The notes under the pieces were generated by a model that saw nothing but the letters and a program-made list of their open reading frames with translations, was not told where the DNA came from and made no database searches. A stretch of 64,000 nucleotides of DNA. It comes from CAMAXB01 sp964476565. GTDB taxonomy: Bacteria; Verrucomicrobiota; Verrucomicrobiia; Opitutales; Opitutaceae. Positions 1-9,545 of the stretch are shown piece by piece (position 1 is the first letter of the stretch; every line of letters begins with the position of its first letter). A program made the translations under genes and the position numbers. The DNA lies in the NCBI GenBank assembly GCA_964476565.1, contig CAYZBG010000018.1, positions 4,393-68,392 on the forward strand, given 5' to 3'.

Positions 1-393
1 CGCTTCCGGGAGAACAAGGCAGGCGTGAAAGACATCATCGTGGCGACGCCGACGGATGCCACGCGCGACGGTCCCTACGTCAGTCCCAAGGGCCCCTATC
101 CGCACATCCAAGCGGCCAAGGGTCGCCCGGAAACCCTCGCCTGGGCGGTTGAGCGCCCGGATGGCGGACGCGGCTTCGGCTTCACGGGCGGACACTTCCA
201 CGCCAACTGGCAAAACGACGACCAGCGCCGACTCGTGCTCAATGCACTGGTCTGGCTGGCCAAGCTCGACGTGCCCGCGGGCGGGATCGACTCCACCCCG
301 GTGAGCGACGAGGAGCTGAAGCAGAACCTCGACGACAAGACGCCGCGCATGCCGAAGGCACCCGCACCCGCGGCCGCGCCGGCGACCAAGTAG
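1..393 (+). CDS. ThuA-like domain protein, C-terminal part (5' end outside window)
   Basis: The frame is open from the first base of the window, so this is the 3' end of a longer gene; the GTG at 25 is probably not the true start. The visible 130 residues contain a segment with GGHFHANWQNDDQRRLVLNA followed by VWLAKLDVP, which resembles the end of ThuA-fold (class I glutamine-amidotransferase-like) proteins common in Verrucomicrobiota and Planctomycetota. ThuA proteins are linked to trehalose and 3-keto-sugar use, but the substrate here is unknown. The last 30 residues are a Pro/Ala/Lys-rich tail. It converges on the ABC permease gene that ends at 451. Confidence 0.7.
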   Translation, partial: RFRENKAGVKDIIVATPTDATRDGPYVSPKGPYPHIQAAKGRPETLAWAVERPDGGRGFGFTGGHFHANWQNDDQRRLVLNALVWLAKLDVPAGGIDSTPVSDEELKQNLDDKTPRMPKAPAPAAAPATK

Positions 394-424
394 GTACCTG
401 CGCCTTCGCGCGCAATACCAGCGA

Positions 425-446
425 GTGCCGGAGCGTCATCCGGCAC
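425..446. terminator. Hairpin between convergent genes
   Basis: A 7-bp perfect stem (425-431 with 440-446, GTGCCGG/CCGGCAC) and an 8-base loop lie between the ends of two converging genes. There is no T-run on either side, so terminator activity is only suggested by position. Confidence 0.3.
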
Positions 447-450
447 CGTC

Positions 451-1683
<1,233 letters not shown>

Positions 1684-1705
1684 GCAGCGGAGTCGACGGC
1701 GTGGT

Positions 1706-2953
1706 TCATTCGTAGCGCAAGGCCACGACGGGATCGAGTTTGCTGGCCTGCAGTGCCGGGGCGAAGCCGCTGAAGACTCCGGTCAGGACGGAAACGACGA
1801 GGCCGACCGCCACCAAGCCGCCGGAAAACACGAGGGGAAAGGCGGGGGCAAACGTGGCCACGGCAAAGGATAGTCCGGCGGCGACGCCGAGACCGATGAC
1901 ACCGCCCAGGAGGCAGATGGTGACGGCCTCGATCAGGAACTGGAGCAGGATCGTGCGCCGGCGGGCGCCGAGCGCCTTACGCGTGCCGATCTCGCGCGTG
2001 CGCTCCTTCACCGACACGTAGGTGATGTTCATGATGCCGATCGCGCCCACGAACAGCGCGAGACCGGTGATGAAGAAACCGGCGACAGCGATGCCGTTCT
2101 TCAACGGATCGATGCGCTCGCGGATCGCACTCTGCTCGTTGATGTCGAAATCATCGCGCTCCTCGGGTCCCAATTGACGGATGCGGCGCATCAGCCCGCG
2201 CAACTCGTCCCGCGCCTCGGCCTGACGCGTCGCGTCGACCTGCACGCGAATTTCGCCGTTGTTCAACGTCGAGAAGGAGCGGCGAAACGCATTGATCGGC
2301 ATGACCACCTGGGAGTCCCAGCTGAAAAGACCGAGGAAGCTGCCCTGCCGTGCGACCACGCCGATGACCTCAAACGGGCGGCCGCCGACGCGGATCGTCT
2401 GGCCCAGCGGCGACTCTCCGGGAAACAGGGCATCGGCGACGTCAAAGCCAATGACCGCCACCGACCGGCCGCTCTCCGCCTCGAACTCGCTGAAGAACCG
2501 TCCGTCCTTCAAGTCGGTGCGCATGATGCGCGGCATGTCGGCGGAGACGCCCACGGTGAAGATGTTGTTCAGGCGGTACTCCCCGCGCACGATTGTGCTG
2601 CTGCGGTTGGCCACGGGCATGGCCCGGAGCAGCGGTCCGTTGGGATTGCGCTCGATCCACGCGTTGACCTGGTCGGCGTACTGGATGCGGATGGGACGCC
2701 GGTTGCGCAGGTTCCACCAGTCGCTGACATCGCGCCACGGCCACTTCGACACGTAGAGCACGTTGTCGCCGAAGCCGGCCATGCTGCGGTCCACGCCGGC
2801 ATCGATGCCGCGGATGGCGGTGCCCATGAGCGTCACCGCGACGATGCCAATGATCACGCCCAGCGCGGTCAGGGCCGAGCGCATGGCGTTCGCCCGGATC
2901 TGCGCGAACGCGATTCGCACCGCCTCGCTCACTTCATACGCCAGCTGCCTCAT
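1706..2953 (-). CDS. MacB/FtsX-type ABC transporter permease (first of two)
   Basis: A 415-residue permease with the same MacB architecture as the downstream gene: helix 1 near residues 22-45 (SALTALGVIIGIVAVTLMGT), a MacB_PCD periplasmic domain, and a C-terminal FtsX domain with ERTREIGTRKALGARRRTIL. Its start codon overlaps the stop of the ATPase gene by four bases (2950-2953), so the two are translationally coupled. The two permeases have clearly diverged, pointing to an old duplication and a heterodimeric channel. Substrate unknown. Confidence 0.9.
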   Translation of the reverse strand: MRQLAYEVSEAVRIAFAQIRANAMRSALTALGVIIGIVAVTLMGTAIRGIDAGVDRSMAGFGDNVLYVSKWPWRDVSDWWNLRNRRPIRIQYADQVNAWIERNPNGPLLRAMPVANRSSTIVRGEYRLNNIFTVGVSADMPRIMRTDLKDGRFFSEFEAESGRSVAVIGFDVADALFPGESPLGQTIRVGGRPFEVIGVVARQGSFLGLFSWDSQVVMPINAFRRSFSTLNNGEIRVQVDATRQAEARDELRGLMRRIRQLGPEERDDFDINEQSAIRERIDPLKNGIAVAGFFITGLALFVGAIGIMNITYVSVKERTREIGTRKALGARRRTILLQFLIEAVTICLLGGVIGLGVAAGLSFAVATFAPAFPLVFSGGLVAVGLVVSVLTGVFSGFAPALQASKLDPVVALRYE

Positions 2954-3678
2954 ACCGGGCCGTCGCTCTCGATCAAACCGTCGCGGAGTCGGACAATGCG
3001 GCGTGCATGCCGGGCCACGTCCTCCTCGTGCGTGACCACGATGAGCGTGTTGCCCTGCGCGTAGAGCTGCTCGAAGAGCGCAAGGATGTCGTCGCCCGTA
3101 CGCGAATCCAGGTTGCCGGTGGGTTCGTCGGCTAGGATGATCGACGGCCGTGTCACGAGGGCGCGCGCAATGGCCACGCGCTGCCGCTGGCCGCCGGAGA
3201 GTTCGTTCGGCCGGTGGTGCATGCGATCCTTGAGGCCGACGTGCTCGAGTGCCGCCCGCGCACGATCGAGGCGTTCCGCCCGGGGTACGCCGGCGTAAAT
3301 GAGGGGCAGCTCGACATTGTTCAGCGCGGTCGAGCGCGGGAGCAGGTTGAACGTCTGGAAAACGAAACCGATCTCCCGGTTGCGAATCTCCGCCAGCTCA
3401 TCGTCGCTCATGACCGCCACGTCACGGCTGTTGAACTGGTAGTGCCCGGCGGTCGGCGTATCGAGGCACCCGAGCATGTTCATCAGGGTGGATTTGCCAC
3501 TGCCCGACGGCCCCATGATCGCAAGGTACTCGTTGCGATGGATCTTCAGGGCGACGCCGCGAAGGGCGTGGATCGTCTCGGTGCCCATGCGGTAGAGCTT
3601 CGTGACGCCCTCGATTTCGATCACGAGGGCACCTCGCGGGCGGACCGCGCGCGGGGCGCTGACGGGTGCAGAGGTCAT
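2950..3678 (-). CDS. ABC transporter ATP-binding protein, MacB/LolD type
   Basis: A 242-residue cytoplasmic ATPase of the MacB/LolD family. It shows Walker A GPSGSGKS (near residue 57), the Q-loop in GFVFQTFNLLPR, the signature LSGGQRQRVAIARAL, Walker B ILADEPTGNLDS and the H-loop VVTHEED. The first 17 residues (Pro/Arg-rich) precede the usual start of the domain, so an internal start is possible. It lies 19 bases downstream of the periplasmic adaptor gene and overlaps the next permease by four bases. It would power the two FtsX-type permeases. Confidence 0.93.
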   Translation of the reverse strand: MTSAPVSAPRAVRPRGALVIEIEGVTKLYRMGTETIHALRGVALKIHRNEYLAIMGPSGSGKSTLMNMLGCLDTPTAGHYQFNSRDVAVMSDDELAEIRNREIGFVFQTFNLLPRSTALNNVELPLIYAGVPRAERLDRARAALEHVGLKDRMHHRPNELSGGQRQRVAIARALVTRPSIILADEPTGNLDSRTGDDILALFEQLYAQGNTLIVVTHEEDVARHARRIVRLRDGLIESDGPV

Positions 3679-3697
3679 GGCGACAAAGACGAAGGAC

Positions 3698-5041
3698 TCA
3701 GGACTTCGGCCCGCCGGCCGGCTTGTCGATCCGGACCTTCATGCCGTCCTTCAAGGTGCGCGTGATCACGCCGAAGCTGCCGCTCACGATCTCGTCGCCC
3801 GCCTTGACCCCGCTCACGATCTCCATGTGGGCAAGGTCGGCGATGCCCGTTTCAACCGGAACCATCTTCACCGTCTCGCCCTGGCGGACAAAGACAACGC
3901 GCTGGAGCGCATCGCGGTCGGCGCGCTCATTTTCCCGCTGCTGGCGTTCGCTCACCGCGGCCACGGCGCCCTCGCCCTGGGTTTCTTTGGCCTTGGCTTC
4001 GCGATCCTTGGCAAGTTGCTCGACGGTCTTGTCGGACTCCCGGGCACGCACGGTGACGGACTGAATCGGAACGGTCACCACATCGCGCACCGTCTTGGTT
4101 TCAATGTCCGCCGTGGCGCTCATGCCCGGCCGCAGCCGGACCTCCTTGGTCGCGATGCGGATCTTCACTTCAAAGTTGGTCACCTCCTGCTGGGTGTTCA
4201 GGCCCTCGGTCTTCGCCGAGCTGGCGATTTCGCGAACTTCGCCCTCGAACGTCCGGCCGGGATAGGCGTCGATGTGCAGGCGGGCGCGGTCGCCCAGCTT
4301 CACGTTGACGACGTCGTTCTCGTTCACATTCACGCGCACCTCCATGGCGTCGAGATCCGCGACCCGCATCACCTCGGTGCCACCATATTGGCCGGTGCTG
4401 GCCACGCGTTCGCCGACCTCGGTGGAGCGCGCGCTAATCGTGCCGTCCATGGGCGCGTAAATCGTGGTCTTCTGCAACTGGTCCTTGGCTTGGTTGAGCG
4501 AGCCCTCGGCGCGCCGGATCTGGGCTTCGGCGTTGGCGAGGTTGGCCTGGGCCACTTCGAGGCTGGTGCGCGCGGCGGTGAACTCCGATTCGGAGATGAG
4601 ATTTCGCTGGTGCAGGTCGGCGGTGCGCTTGAAATCCTCTTCGGTCTTCAGCAACTGCGCCTTGCTCTGCACGGCGGCGGCCCGCGCCGCTGCCAAATTC
4701 GCCTCCTGCTGCTCGACCTGGAAACGGTAGTTGTCCGGCTTGAGCCGGATCAGCAGATCGCCGCGTTTGACGGCGTCCCCTTCCTCGAAAGGCAACTCGA
4801 TGACCTCACCGGAGACTTCCGGGGCAATCTTCACCTCCACCTCCGGCTGGATCTTGCCTGTGGCGGTGACCGTCTGCGTCAAGGTACGGATCGCCGCGAC
4901 CTCCGTCGTGACGGCGGTCACCTTCTCCGCCTGTTTGCGCTTATAGACGGCCGCGCCGCCAATGCCGGCAGCCAGGAGGACGCCAAGCAGGAGAATGAGA
5001 CGCAGGCGGGACGATCCGCGTGAAGACGCAGCTGAGGCCAT
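3698..5041 (-). CDS. Periplasmic adaptor (membrane fusion) protein, MacA/HlyD family
   Basis: A 447-residue adaptor with one N-terminal membrane anchor (about residues 11-32, RLILLLGVLLAAGIGGAAV). Then come the barrel-sandwich half (ATGKIQPEVEVKIAPEVSGE), a long alpha-helical hairpin (about 105-190, rich in Ala/Glu/Gln), the second lipoyl half (TTIYAPMDGTISARSTEVGE) and beta-barrel segments. A charged, Lys/Glu-rich stretch near 345-370 is inserted before the last domain and looks like a coiled or disordered extension. As first gene of the exporter operon it would link the permeases to an outer-membrane TolC-type channel, which is not encoded nearby. Confidence 0.92.
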   Translation of the reverse strand: MASAASSRGSSRLRLILLLGVLLAAGIGGAAVYKRKQAEKVTAVTTEVAAIRTLTQTVTATGKIQPEVEVKIAPEVSGEVIELPFEEGDAVKRGDLLIRLKPDNYRFQVEQQEANLAAARAAAVQSKAQLLKTEEDFKRTADLHQRNLISESEFTAARTSLEVAQANLANAEAQIRRAEGSLNQAKDQLQKTTIYAPMDGTISARSTEVGERVASTGQYGGTEVMRVADLDAMEVRVNVNENDVVNVKLGDRARLHIDAYPGRTFEGEVREIASSAKTEGLNTQQEVTNFEVKIRIATKEVRLRPGMSATADIETKTVRDVVTVPIQSVTVRARESDKTVEQLAKDREAKAKETQGEGAVAAVSERQQRENERADRDALQRVVFVRQGETVKMVPVETGIADLAHMEIVSGVKAGDEIVSGSFGVITRTLKDGMKVRIDKPAGGPKS

Positions 5042-5212
5042 GGTGGACAGGGAGTTAATCGACGAGCGTGCCTCGAACCGGTCGACGGTACAAGCGTCCG
5101 CCGATGGGGAGGGACGGGATTTCGGGTCGGCGGTAAAATGCAGGCACGCCGACGATAACTCGGCAGCGCGGCAAAAGTTGCGAAAAAAGATGCGGAGCCG
5201 CGAAAAGGCGGT

Positions 5213-6049
5213 CTACCAGCGATAGTGGTCCCAGCCGTGGACCAAACCGCCGCCCAGCGCACCGGCGGCGAGGACGAGGGCGACGCCCCCGTAGAGCGCG
5301 AGCTTGTAGGGAGCCCCTCCGCGACGGACCAGCGCCCACGCCAGGAGGGCCGCCACCGCTGCCGCGACCCCGAGCCAGCGGTGCCATTCGAGCAAGAGCG
5401 CCGACTTCGACGTGTAACTGGCAAATTCAGCGTTGGCCCAGCCCAAGGCCGCGGCCAGCGGGGTCGTCAAGGCGCTGATGCGCAAGCACAGCAGGCAGGC
5501 TTGAGCCAGGCCCCACAGCTGGGCCAGGGCGGCGACCACCAGCAGCGCGACGGGAAAGTGAACGGAGGCGGGATGAAACTCGCCGAGCCAGCGCACGGTC
5601 CGCTCCGTCGCGGACAACCGCGAAGCCCGCGCAGGCGGCTCCGCCGGGGCCACGGTGCCGGCGGCCGCGACGTCCGGTGACGGCGCGCCGAGTTCGATCC
5701 AACGGCGCACCAACTCCTTTTGCTGGTCGGTGAGATTGCCGATGTCCGAGTCCTCGCCGGGCATCTCGTCATCCCGGATCAGCAGGTAGATTTCCGACTC
5801 GTCCGGCTTTCCCGGCACGACCAGGTCGGGATTGGCGGCAATGCGGGCGAGGTCGAGCACGTAGCCAAAGTCGCCCTTTGGCTTGGCCATATCCTCTCCA
5901 TGGCAGTCGAGGCAGGTTTGCCGGAACAGCTCGCGCACTTCCTGCGCCAGCGCCCGGCCGAGCACCACCTCCTGCGCATGCAGGGATCCGGCTGCCGCGA
6001 GGATCGTCCCCAGCGCCAGCCGACTCACCCACCGCAGCGCCCGACTCAC
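5213..6049 (-). CDS. Membrane-anchored cytochrome c protein with DUF2231-like membrane domain
   Basis: A 278-residue protein starting at GTG, four bases overlapping the upstream gene's stop. It has a signal peptide (residues 1-26), a haem-binding CLDCH motif near residue 46 in a planctomycete-type cytochrome c domain (about 36-112, with MPGEDSDIGNLTDQQKELVR), a short Pro/Ala linker, and four predicted membrane helices (about 150-275). The membrane part (HPASVHFPVALLVVAALAQL) resembles DUF2231 domains. Such proteins probably pass electrons at the inner membrane or sense redox state; no partner reductase is nearby. Confidence 0.8.
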   Translation of the reverse strand: MSRALRWVSRLALGTILAAAGSLHAQEVVLGRALAQEVRELFRQTCLDCHGEDMAKPKGDFGYVLDLARIAANPDLVVPGKPDESEIYLLIRDDEMPGEDSDIGNLTDQQKELVRRWIELGAPSPDVAAAGTVAPAEPPARASRLSATERTVRWLGEFHPASVHFPVALLVVAALAQLWGLAQACLLCLRISALTTPLAAALGWANAEFASYTSKSALLLEWHRWLGVAAAVAALLAWALVRRGGAPYKLALYGGVALVLAAGALGGGLVHGWDHYRW

Positions 6050-6489
6050 TTCTTGTCGTCCTTCTTAAAGTCCTTGTGACCGGCCTTCTGCATGGCGGCC
6101 ATGTCGCTGACCAGCGTGGCGGCGGCGGCATTGTTGCCGGCCTTGATCGCAGCTTCCGTCTTCTCGATCGCGGCGATGAACTCGCTCATGCGGGCGTTGA
6201 AATCCTCCACGAACTTGGCCCGCGATGCCTCCGGGATGTCCGCGGTCATCATCGGCTTGTGCTTGGCCGCAGCCACCGCCTCGGCCCGCATCGTCGCGAG
6301 CAGTTCGAGCACCTGCGCATTGCTCTCCGGGCTGTTGACCATGCGGCGCACGCGGCGGAACGCACTGGAGATCTTCTCCATGGACTCCGCCATCTCGGAG
6401 GCGGGTTTGTCTTCGGCGATCAGGGAAGGAGCCGGAAGAACGAACGACAACGTGGTGGCGGCGGCGACAGAGAACAGCAGGCGTTTCAT
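6046..6489 (-). CDS. Small exported helical protein, cytochrome b562-like
   Basis: A 147-residue protein with an N-terminal signal peptide (MKRLLFSVAAATTLSFVLPA, cleavage near residue 25). The rest is predicted to be all helical: Met/Glu/Ala-rich, with two long helices and a Lys/Asp tail. Size, export and helical pattern suggest the cytochrome b562 family. A Met near the N-terminus (AESMEKIS) could be one haem ligand, but the C-terminal His of b562 is not clearly placed, so haem binding is unproven. The open frame extends to 6630, but the signal peptide fixes the start at 6489. It overlaps the cytochrome c gene by four bases. Confidence 0.65.
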   Translation of the reverse strand: MKRLLFSVAAATTLSFVLPAPSLIAEDKPASEMAESMEKISSAFRRVRRMVNSPESNAQVLELLATMRAEAVAAAKHKPMMTADIPEASRAKFVEDFNARMSEFIAAIEKTEAAIKAGNNAAAATLVSDMAAMQKAGHKDFKKDDKK

Positions 6490-6663
6490 AGGCAAGGAAA
6501 GCAGGCGCGGGTTGGAGAAGGGGGTTAACGCAGCCCGGACGCCGAAACGAGGGGAAGCTTCGGCGGCGGGTGCTGGGGCAGGAGACTTCCGATGCCGCCC
6601 TTGGGTTACAAGAAAAACGTGATCACCCAAAAGTATCGCCCCCGCCGCCGGCCCGATCCCGGG

Positions 6664-8895
6664 TTACCGTCCGGCCAGCTCCCGGGCCCGTTTGACCAGA
6701 TCCATGAACTCGGCCCGATGCCCGGCCACGTCGTCTTGCAATCCGGGTTCAGCCCAGGTCAGCACCTGATCAAAGGTGGTATGCCCCTTGTGCGGCGAAT
6801 CGCGCAGGATCTGCCCGAAACCCGCTACCGCGGCGGCAAACTTGAAGTCACTCGAAGCCACGGCAAAAGGCATCCCGCGATCCACGAAAGGGACGTCGAT
6901 CTGGCGGCTCTCGGTACCGGCCGGATCCTTGTAACGCACCTTCACCGTCAGCAATTCGGCCAGCACGGCGGGATCGAGTTTCGGTACATTGAGCGGGAGC
7001 GGTTGGTAACGCAGCGGGTCCACCCGGACGGTCGGCGGCTGGGCGGCCGGCACGGGCACCACCTCGTAGAGCGCCGTGACGGTGTGGCCCGCGCCGATCT
7101 CGCCCGCATCGACGGCATCGTTGGCGAAATCCTCGCGCTTCAACGCGCGGTTCTCGTAGCCAATCAAGCGGTAGGACGCGACCTGGGCGGGGTTGAATTC
7201 GACCTGGATCTTCACGTCCTTCGCGATCGTAGCGAGCGTGCCTTCCACTTGCTCGACGAACACCTTGCGCGCTTCGCGGGCCGAATCGATGTACGCGTAG
7301 GTGCCGTTCCCCCGTTGGGCGATCGCTTCCAACGTGGCGTCCTTGAGATTCCCCATGCCGAAGCCGAGGGCCGTCAGGAAGACGCCCGACTTCGCCTTCT
7401 CCTCCGCCAGGCGGACCAACTCGCCCTCGCTCGTGAGGCCGACATTGAAATCGCCGTCGGTGCAAAGGATGACGCGATTCACGCCCTCCGGCATAAAATT
7501 GGCCCGGGCAATATCGTAGGCGAGCTGAATGCCCAGGCTGCCCTGCGTTGCGCCGCCCGGGCGCAGCGCGTCGAGCGCCTCGAGGATCTCGCGGCGTCGC
7601 GCCGCAGGCGTGGACGGCAAGGCGAGGCCGGCCTGGCCGGCGTAGGTCACGATGGCCACGCGGTCGTCGGGTCGCAGACGGTCGACGAGCAGGCGCATCG
7701 CCTCCAAGGCCAGCGGCAGGCGGTTCGGCGCATCCATCGAGCCCGAGACATCGAGCAGGAAGACGAGGTTGGCGGCCGGACGTGCGCCGGGCGCGAACTC
7801 GCGTCCCTTGAGACCGATGCGGACCAGTCGGTGCGCGGGATTCCACGGCGCGGCCGCCGCCTCGATGCCCGCGGCGAACGGTTCGGGACGGGAAGCCACC
7901 GGCGCGTCGTAGCGGTACGTGAAGTAATTGAGCAGTTCCTCGATCCGCACGGCATCGACGGGCGGCAGGCGGCCGTTCTGCAGGAAACGGCGCACGTTCG
8001 CGTACGACGCGGTATCCACATCAACCGAGAAGGTCGAAACCGGCTGGTCGCCCACGCGGACGAAGCCTTGCTCCGGAGTGTACGCATACGCCTCGGTCGC
8101 CATGGGCTCCGTCGGCGCAATCGGCAGGCGGGAAACAAAGGTCGACATCGACGCGGCCGGCACGCTGGCCTCGCTCAACCCGGCGAGGGTCGCAGCTTGA
8201 CGAGCGGTGCTGCGCCGCTCGCCCAGGGCACGAGCCTCCGCTACGGCAGCCAAGCGGGAAGCGGCGCCTGCCGACACATCGGATGGCGGGGAACCGATCA
8301 CGACCTCGACCTTTGGCGCAGGATTGGCCGGCTGCGTCTGCTCGGCGCGGATCTGCTCGAGCAACGGCAAAGCAAACGTTTCCGCCACCGGGGGGATCGT
8401 CTCGGCCGCACGGCCGGCCAGGGCCGAGCTTGCGACGGTCGCATCCGCCGTCGCGGCGGTGGCCACCTCGGCGCTCGCCGGCGCGGACGCCTCCGTGAAG
8501 GACAGTTCCAAGGGCACCGGTTTGCGCGCCACGTCCTGGCTCGTCCGGACCGGTGAGCTTTCGTCATAGACCGCGACGAGCACGGCAAACCCCGCGGCAG
8601 CCAGGCCCGAGATCAGGAAGTACGGAAACCGGACGATGCGGCGGGGCGCGACTTCCTTGGCCAGCGAACGGCGCGGGACCGCTTCGGTCGGCGCCACGGG
8701 TGGCGCGATCACCGGCTCGGCGCCGAGGACCTCGGTAAGATCGCCCGCAAGGGCGCGGATTTCGGCCACGGCGGCCTGCAGCGCCGGGTCGCGTTGCACG
8801 GCCGCAGCAACCACCGCGGCCTCGTCCGGCGGCAACTCGCCGAGGGCGTAGGCGGTGAGCCGGGGATCGTCAGGGGAAAAAGAATCGGAAGGCAT
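6664..8895 (-). CDS. vWA (YfbK-type) protein with anti-sigma-like N-terminus
   Basis: A 743-residue protein. Residues 1-60 (DPRLTAYALGELPPDEAAVV) look like the N-terminal helices of anti-sigma factors, though without zinc-binding Cys/His. A membrane helix follows at about 92-110, then an Ala/Pro-rich linker, a von Willebrand-binding-like segment (TFSVDVDTASYANVRRFL) and a vWA domain. The MIDAS motif DVSGSMD is near residue 380, with TDGDFN further on, and a C-terminal DUF3520-type domain closes the protein. It lies 16 bases after an ECF sigma factor gene, so a regulator-of-sigma role is likely. The external effector is unknown. Confidence 0.88.
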   Translation of the reverse strand: MPSDSFSPDDPRLTAYALGELPPDEAAVVAAAVQRDPALQAAVAEIRALAGDLTEVLGAEPVIAPPVAPTEAVPRRSLAKEVAPRRIVRFPYFLISGLAAAGFAVLVAVYDESSPVRTSQDVARKPVPLELSFTEASAPASAEVATAATADATVASSALAGRAAETIPPVAETFALPLLEQIRAEQTQPANPAPKVEVVIGSPPSDVSAGAASRLAAVAEARALGERRSTARQAATLAGLSEASVPAASMSTFVSRLPIAPTEPMATEAYAYTPEQGFVRVGDQPVSTFSVDVDTASYANVRRFLQNGRLPPVDAVRIEELLNYFTYRYDAPVASRPEPFAAGIEAAAAPWNPAHRLVRIGLKGREFAPGARPAANLVFLLDVSGSMDAPNRLPLALEAMRLLVDRLRPDDRVAIVTYAGQAGLALPSTPAARRREILEALDALRPGGATQGSLGIQLAYDIARANFMPEGVNRVILCTDGDFNVGLTSEGELVRLAEEKAKSGVFLTALGFGMGNLKDATLEAIAQRGNGTYAYIDSAREARKVFVEQVEGTLATIAKDVKIQVEFNPAQVASYRLIGYENRALKREDFANDAVDAGEIGAGHTVTALYEVVPVPAAQPPTVRVDPLRYQPLPLNVPKLDPAVLAELLTVKVRYKDPAGTESRQIDVPFVDRGMPFAVASSDFKFAAAVAGFGQILRDSPHKGHTTFDQVLTWAEPGLQDDVAGHRAEFMDLVKRARELAGR

Positions 8896-8911
8896 GGTGC
8901 GGTCTCCTGGC

Positions 8912-9436
8912 TTAGGGCTGCTGCGCGGCGAATTCCCGGCGCAGACGCTGGACGGCGGTGTGGATCAAAAAGCCGACGTTGCTGACCGACAGGTCGGTGA
9001 TCCGGCTGATTTCCTTGTAACTGAATCCATTCTGAAACTTGAGACGGATCACCTCCTGCTGATTCGGCGGCAGGTGCTCGATCAGGCGGAGCAGGGCTTC
9101 ACGCGTTTCGCCGTGCTCAAGGTCGCGGCCGGGCCGCGGCTCCGGCGCGGCGACCCGCTCGGCCTCCCCGTCGGCGAAGCGTTTCATCCGACCCTCCTTG
9201 CGCAGCACGTCAAAGGTTCGATGCCGGCAGACGGTGAACAACCACTCCGCCAAGTGGCCATCGATCTGCGCTGGCGGCTGGGACATGAGCCGGACGAACG
9301 TATCCTGCACCACATCCTGGGCGCGGTCCGGATCGGCCAGCAACCGAGTGGCATAACGGATAAGCGGCGCCTGATACCGCGCCACGGCATTTTGCACAAA
9401 TTCTCCGGCGTTTTCATGAACGGAGGTCGGATTCAT
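8912..9436 (-). CDS. ECF-family RNA polymerase sigma factor
   Basis: A 174-residue sigma factor. Region 2 spans about residues 18-90 (ADPDRAQDVVQDTFVRLM, then the DNA-melting helix ending in CRHRTFDVLRKEGR). Region 4 spans about 112-170 (LPPNQQEVIRLKFQNGFSYK with a helix-turn-helix in ISRITDLSVSNVGFLIHTAV). It is the first gene of a two-gene unit with the membrane vWA protein, whose N-terminus resembles anti-sigma domains. The signal and regulon are unknown. Confidence 0.93.
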   Translation of the reverse strand: MNPTSVHENAGEFVQNAVARYQAPLIRYATRLLADPDRAQDVVQDTFVRLMSQPPAQIDGHLAEWLFTVCRHRTFDVLRKEGRMKRFADGEAERVAAPEPRPGRDLEHGETREALLRLIEHLPPNQQEVIRLKFQNGFSYKEISRITDLSVSNVGFLIHTAVQRLRREFAAQQP

Positions 9437-9494
9437 GGAGACCTTCGAGGGGTACGACGGGGGAACCGCGGATTTCTTAGAGGGCTTTTTCGAA

Positions 9495-9534
9495 ATCCGT
9501 CGGATGGGACGGATCGGTCGGATCAGACGGATCC
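9495..9534. repeat. Degenerate decamer repeat patch
   Basis: About 40 bases built from loosely repeated GGATCGGTCG-like words, including a 7-bp stem ATCCGTC/GACGGAT (9495-9501 with 9508-9514). It fills the gap between the sigma-factor start and the end of the M48 protease gene. It carries no gene. It may be a leftover of the small inverted-repeat units seen elsewhere in the window, but that is inference. Confidence 0.5.
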
Positions 9535-9545
9535 CCCAAACTGCC

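Noticed and set aside
3602..5023. Plus-strand open frame of over 470 codons opposite the adaptor gene
   Set aside because: Shadow of the MacA/HlyD gene; Leu/Arg/His-rich product without family likeness.
6592..8556. Plus-strand open frame of over 650 codons opposite the vWA gene
   Set aside because: Shadow; the minus strand encodes a complete vWA protein with MIDAS and C-terminal domains.
9495..9534. CRISPR-like repeat
   Set aside because: Units of about 10 bases without unique spacers and no cas genes in the window.
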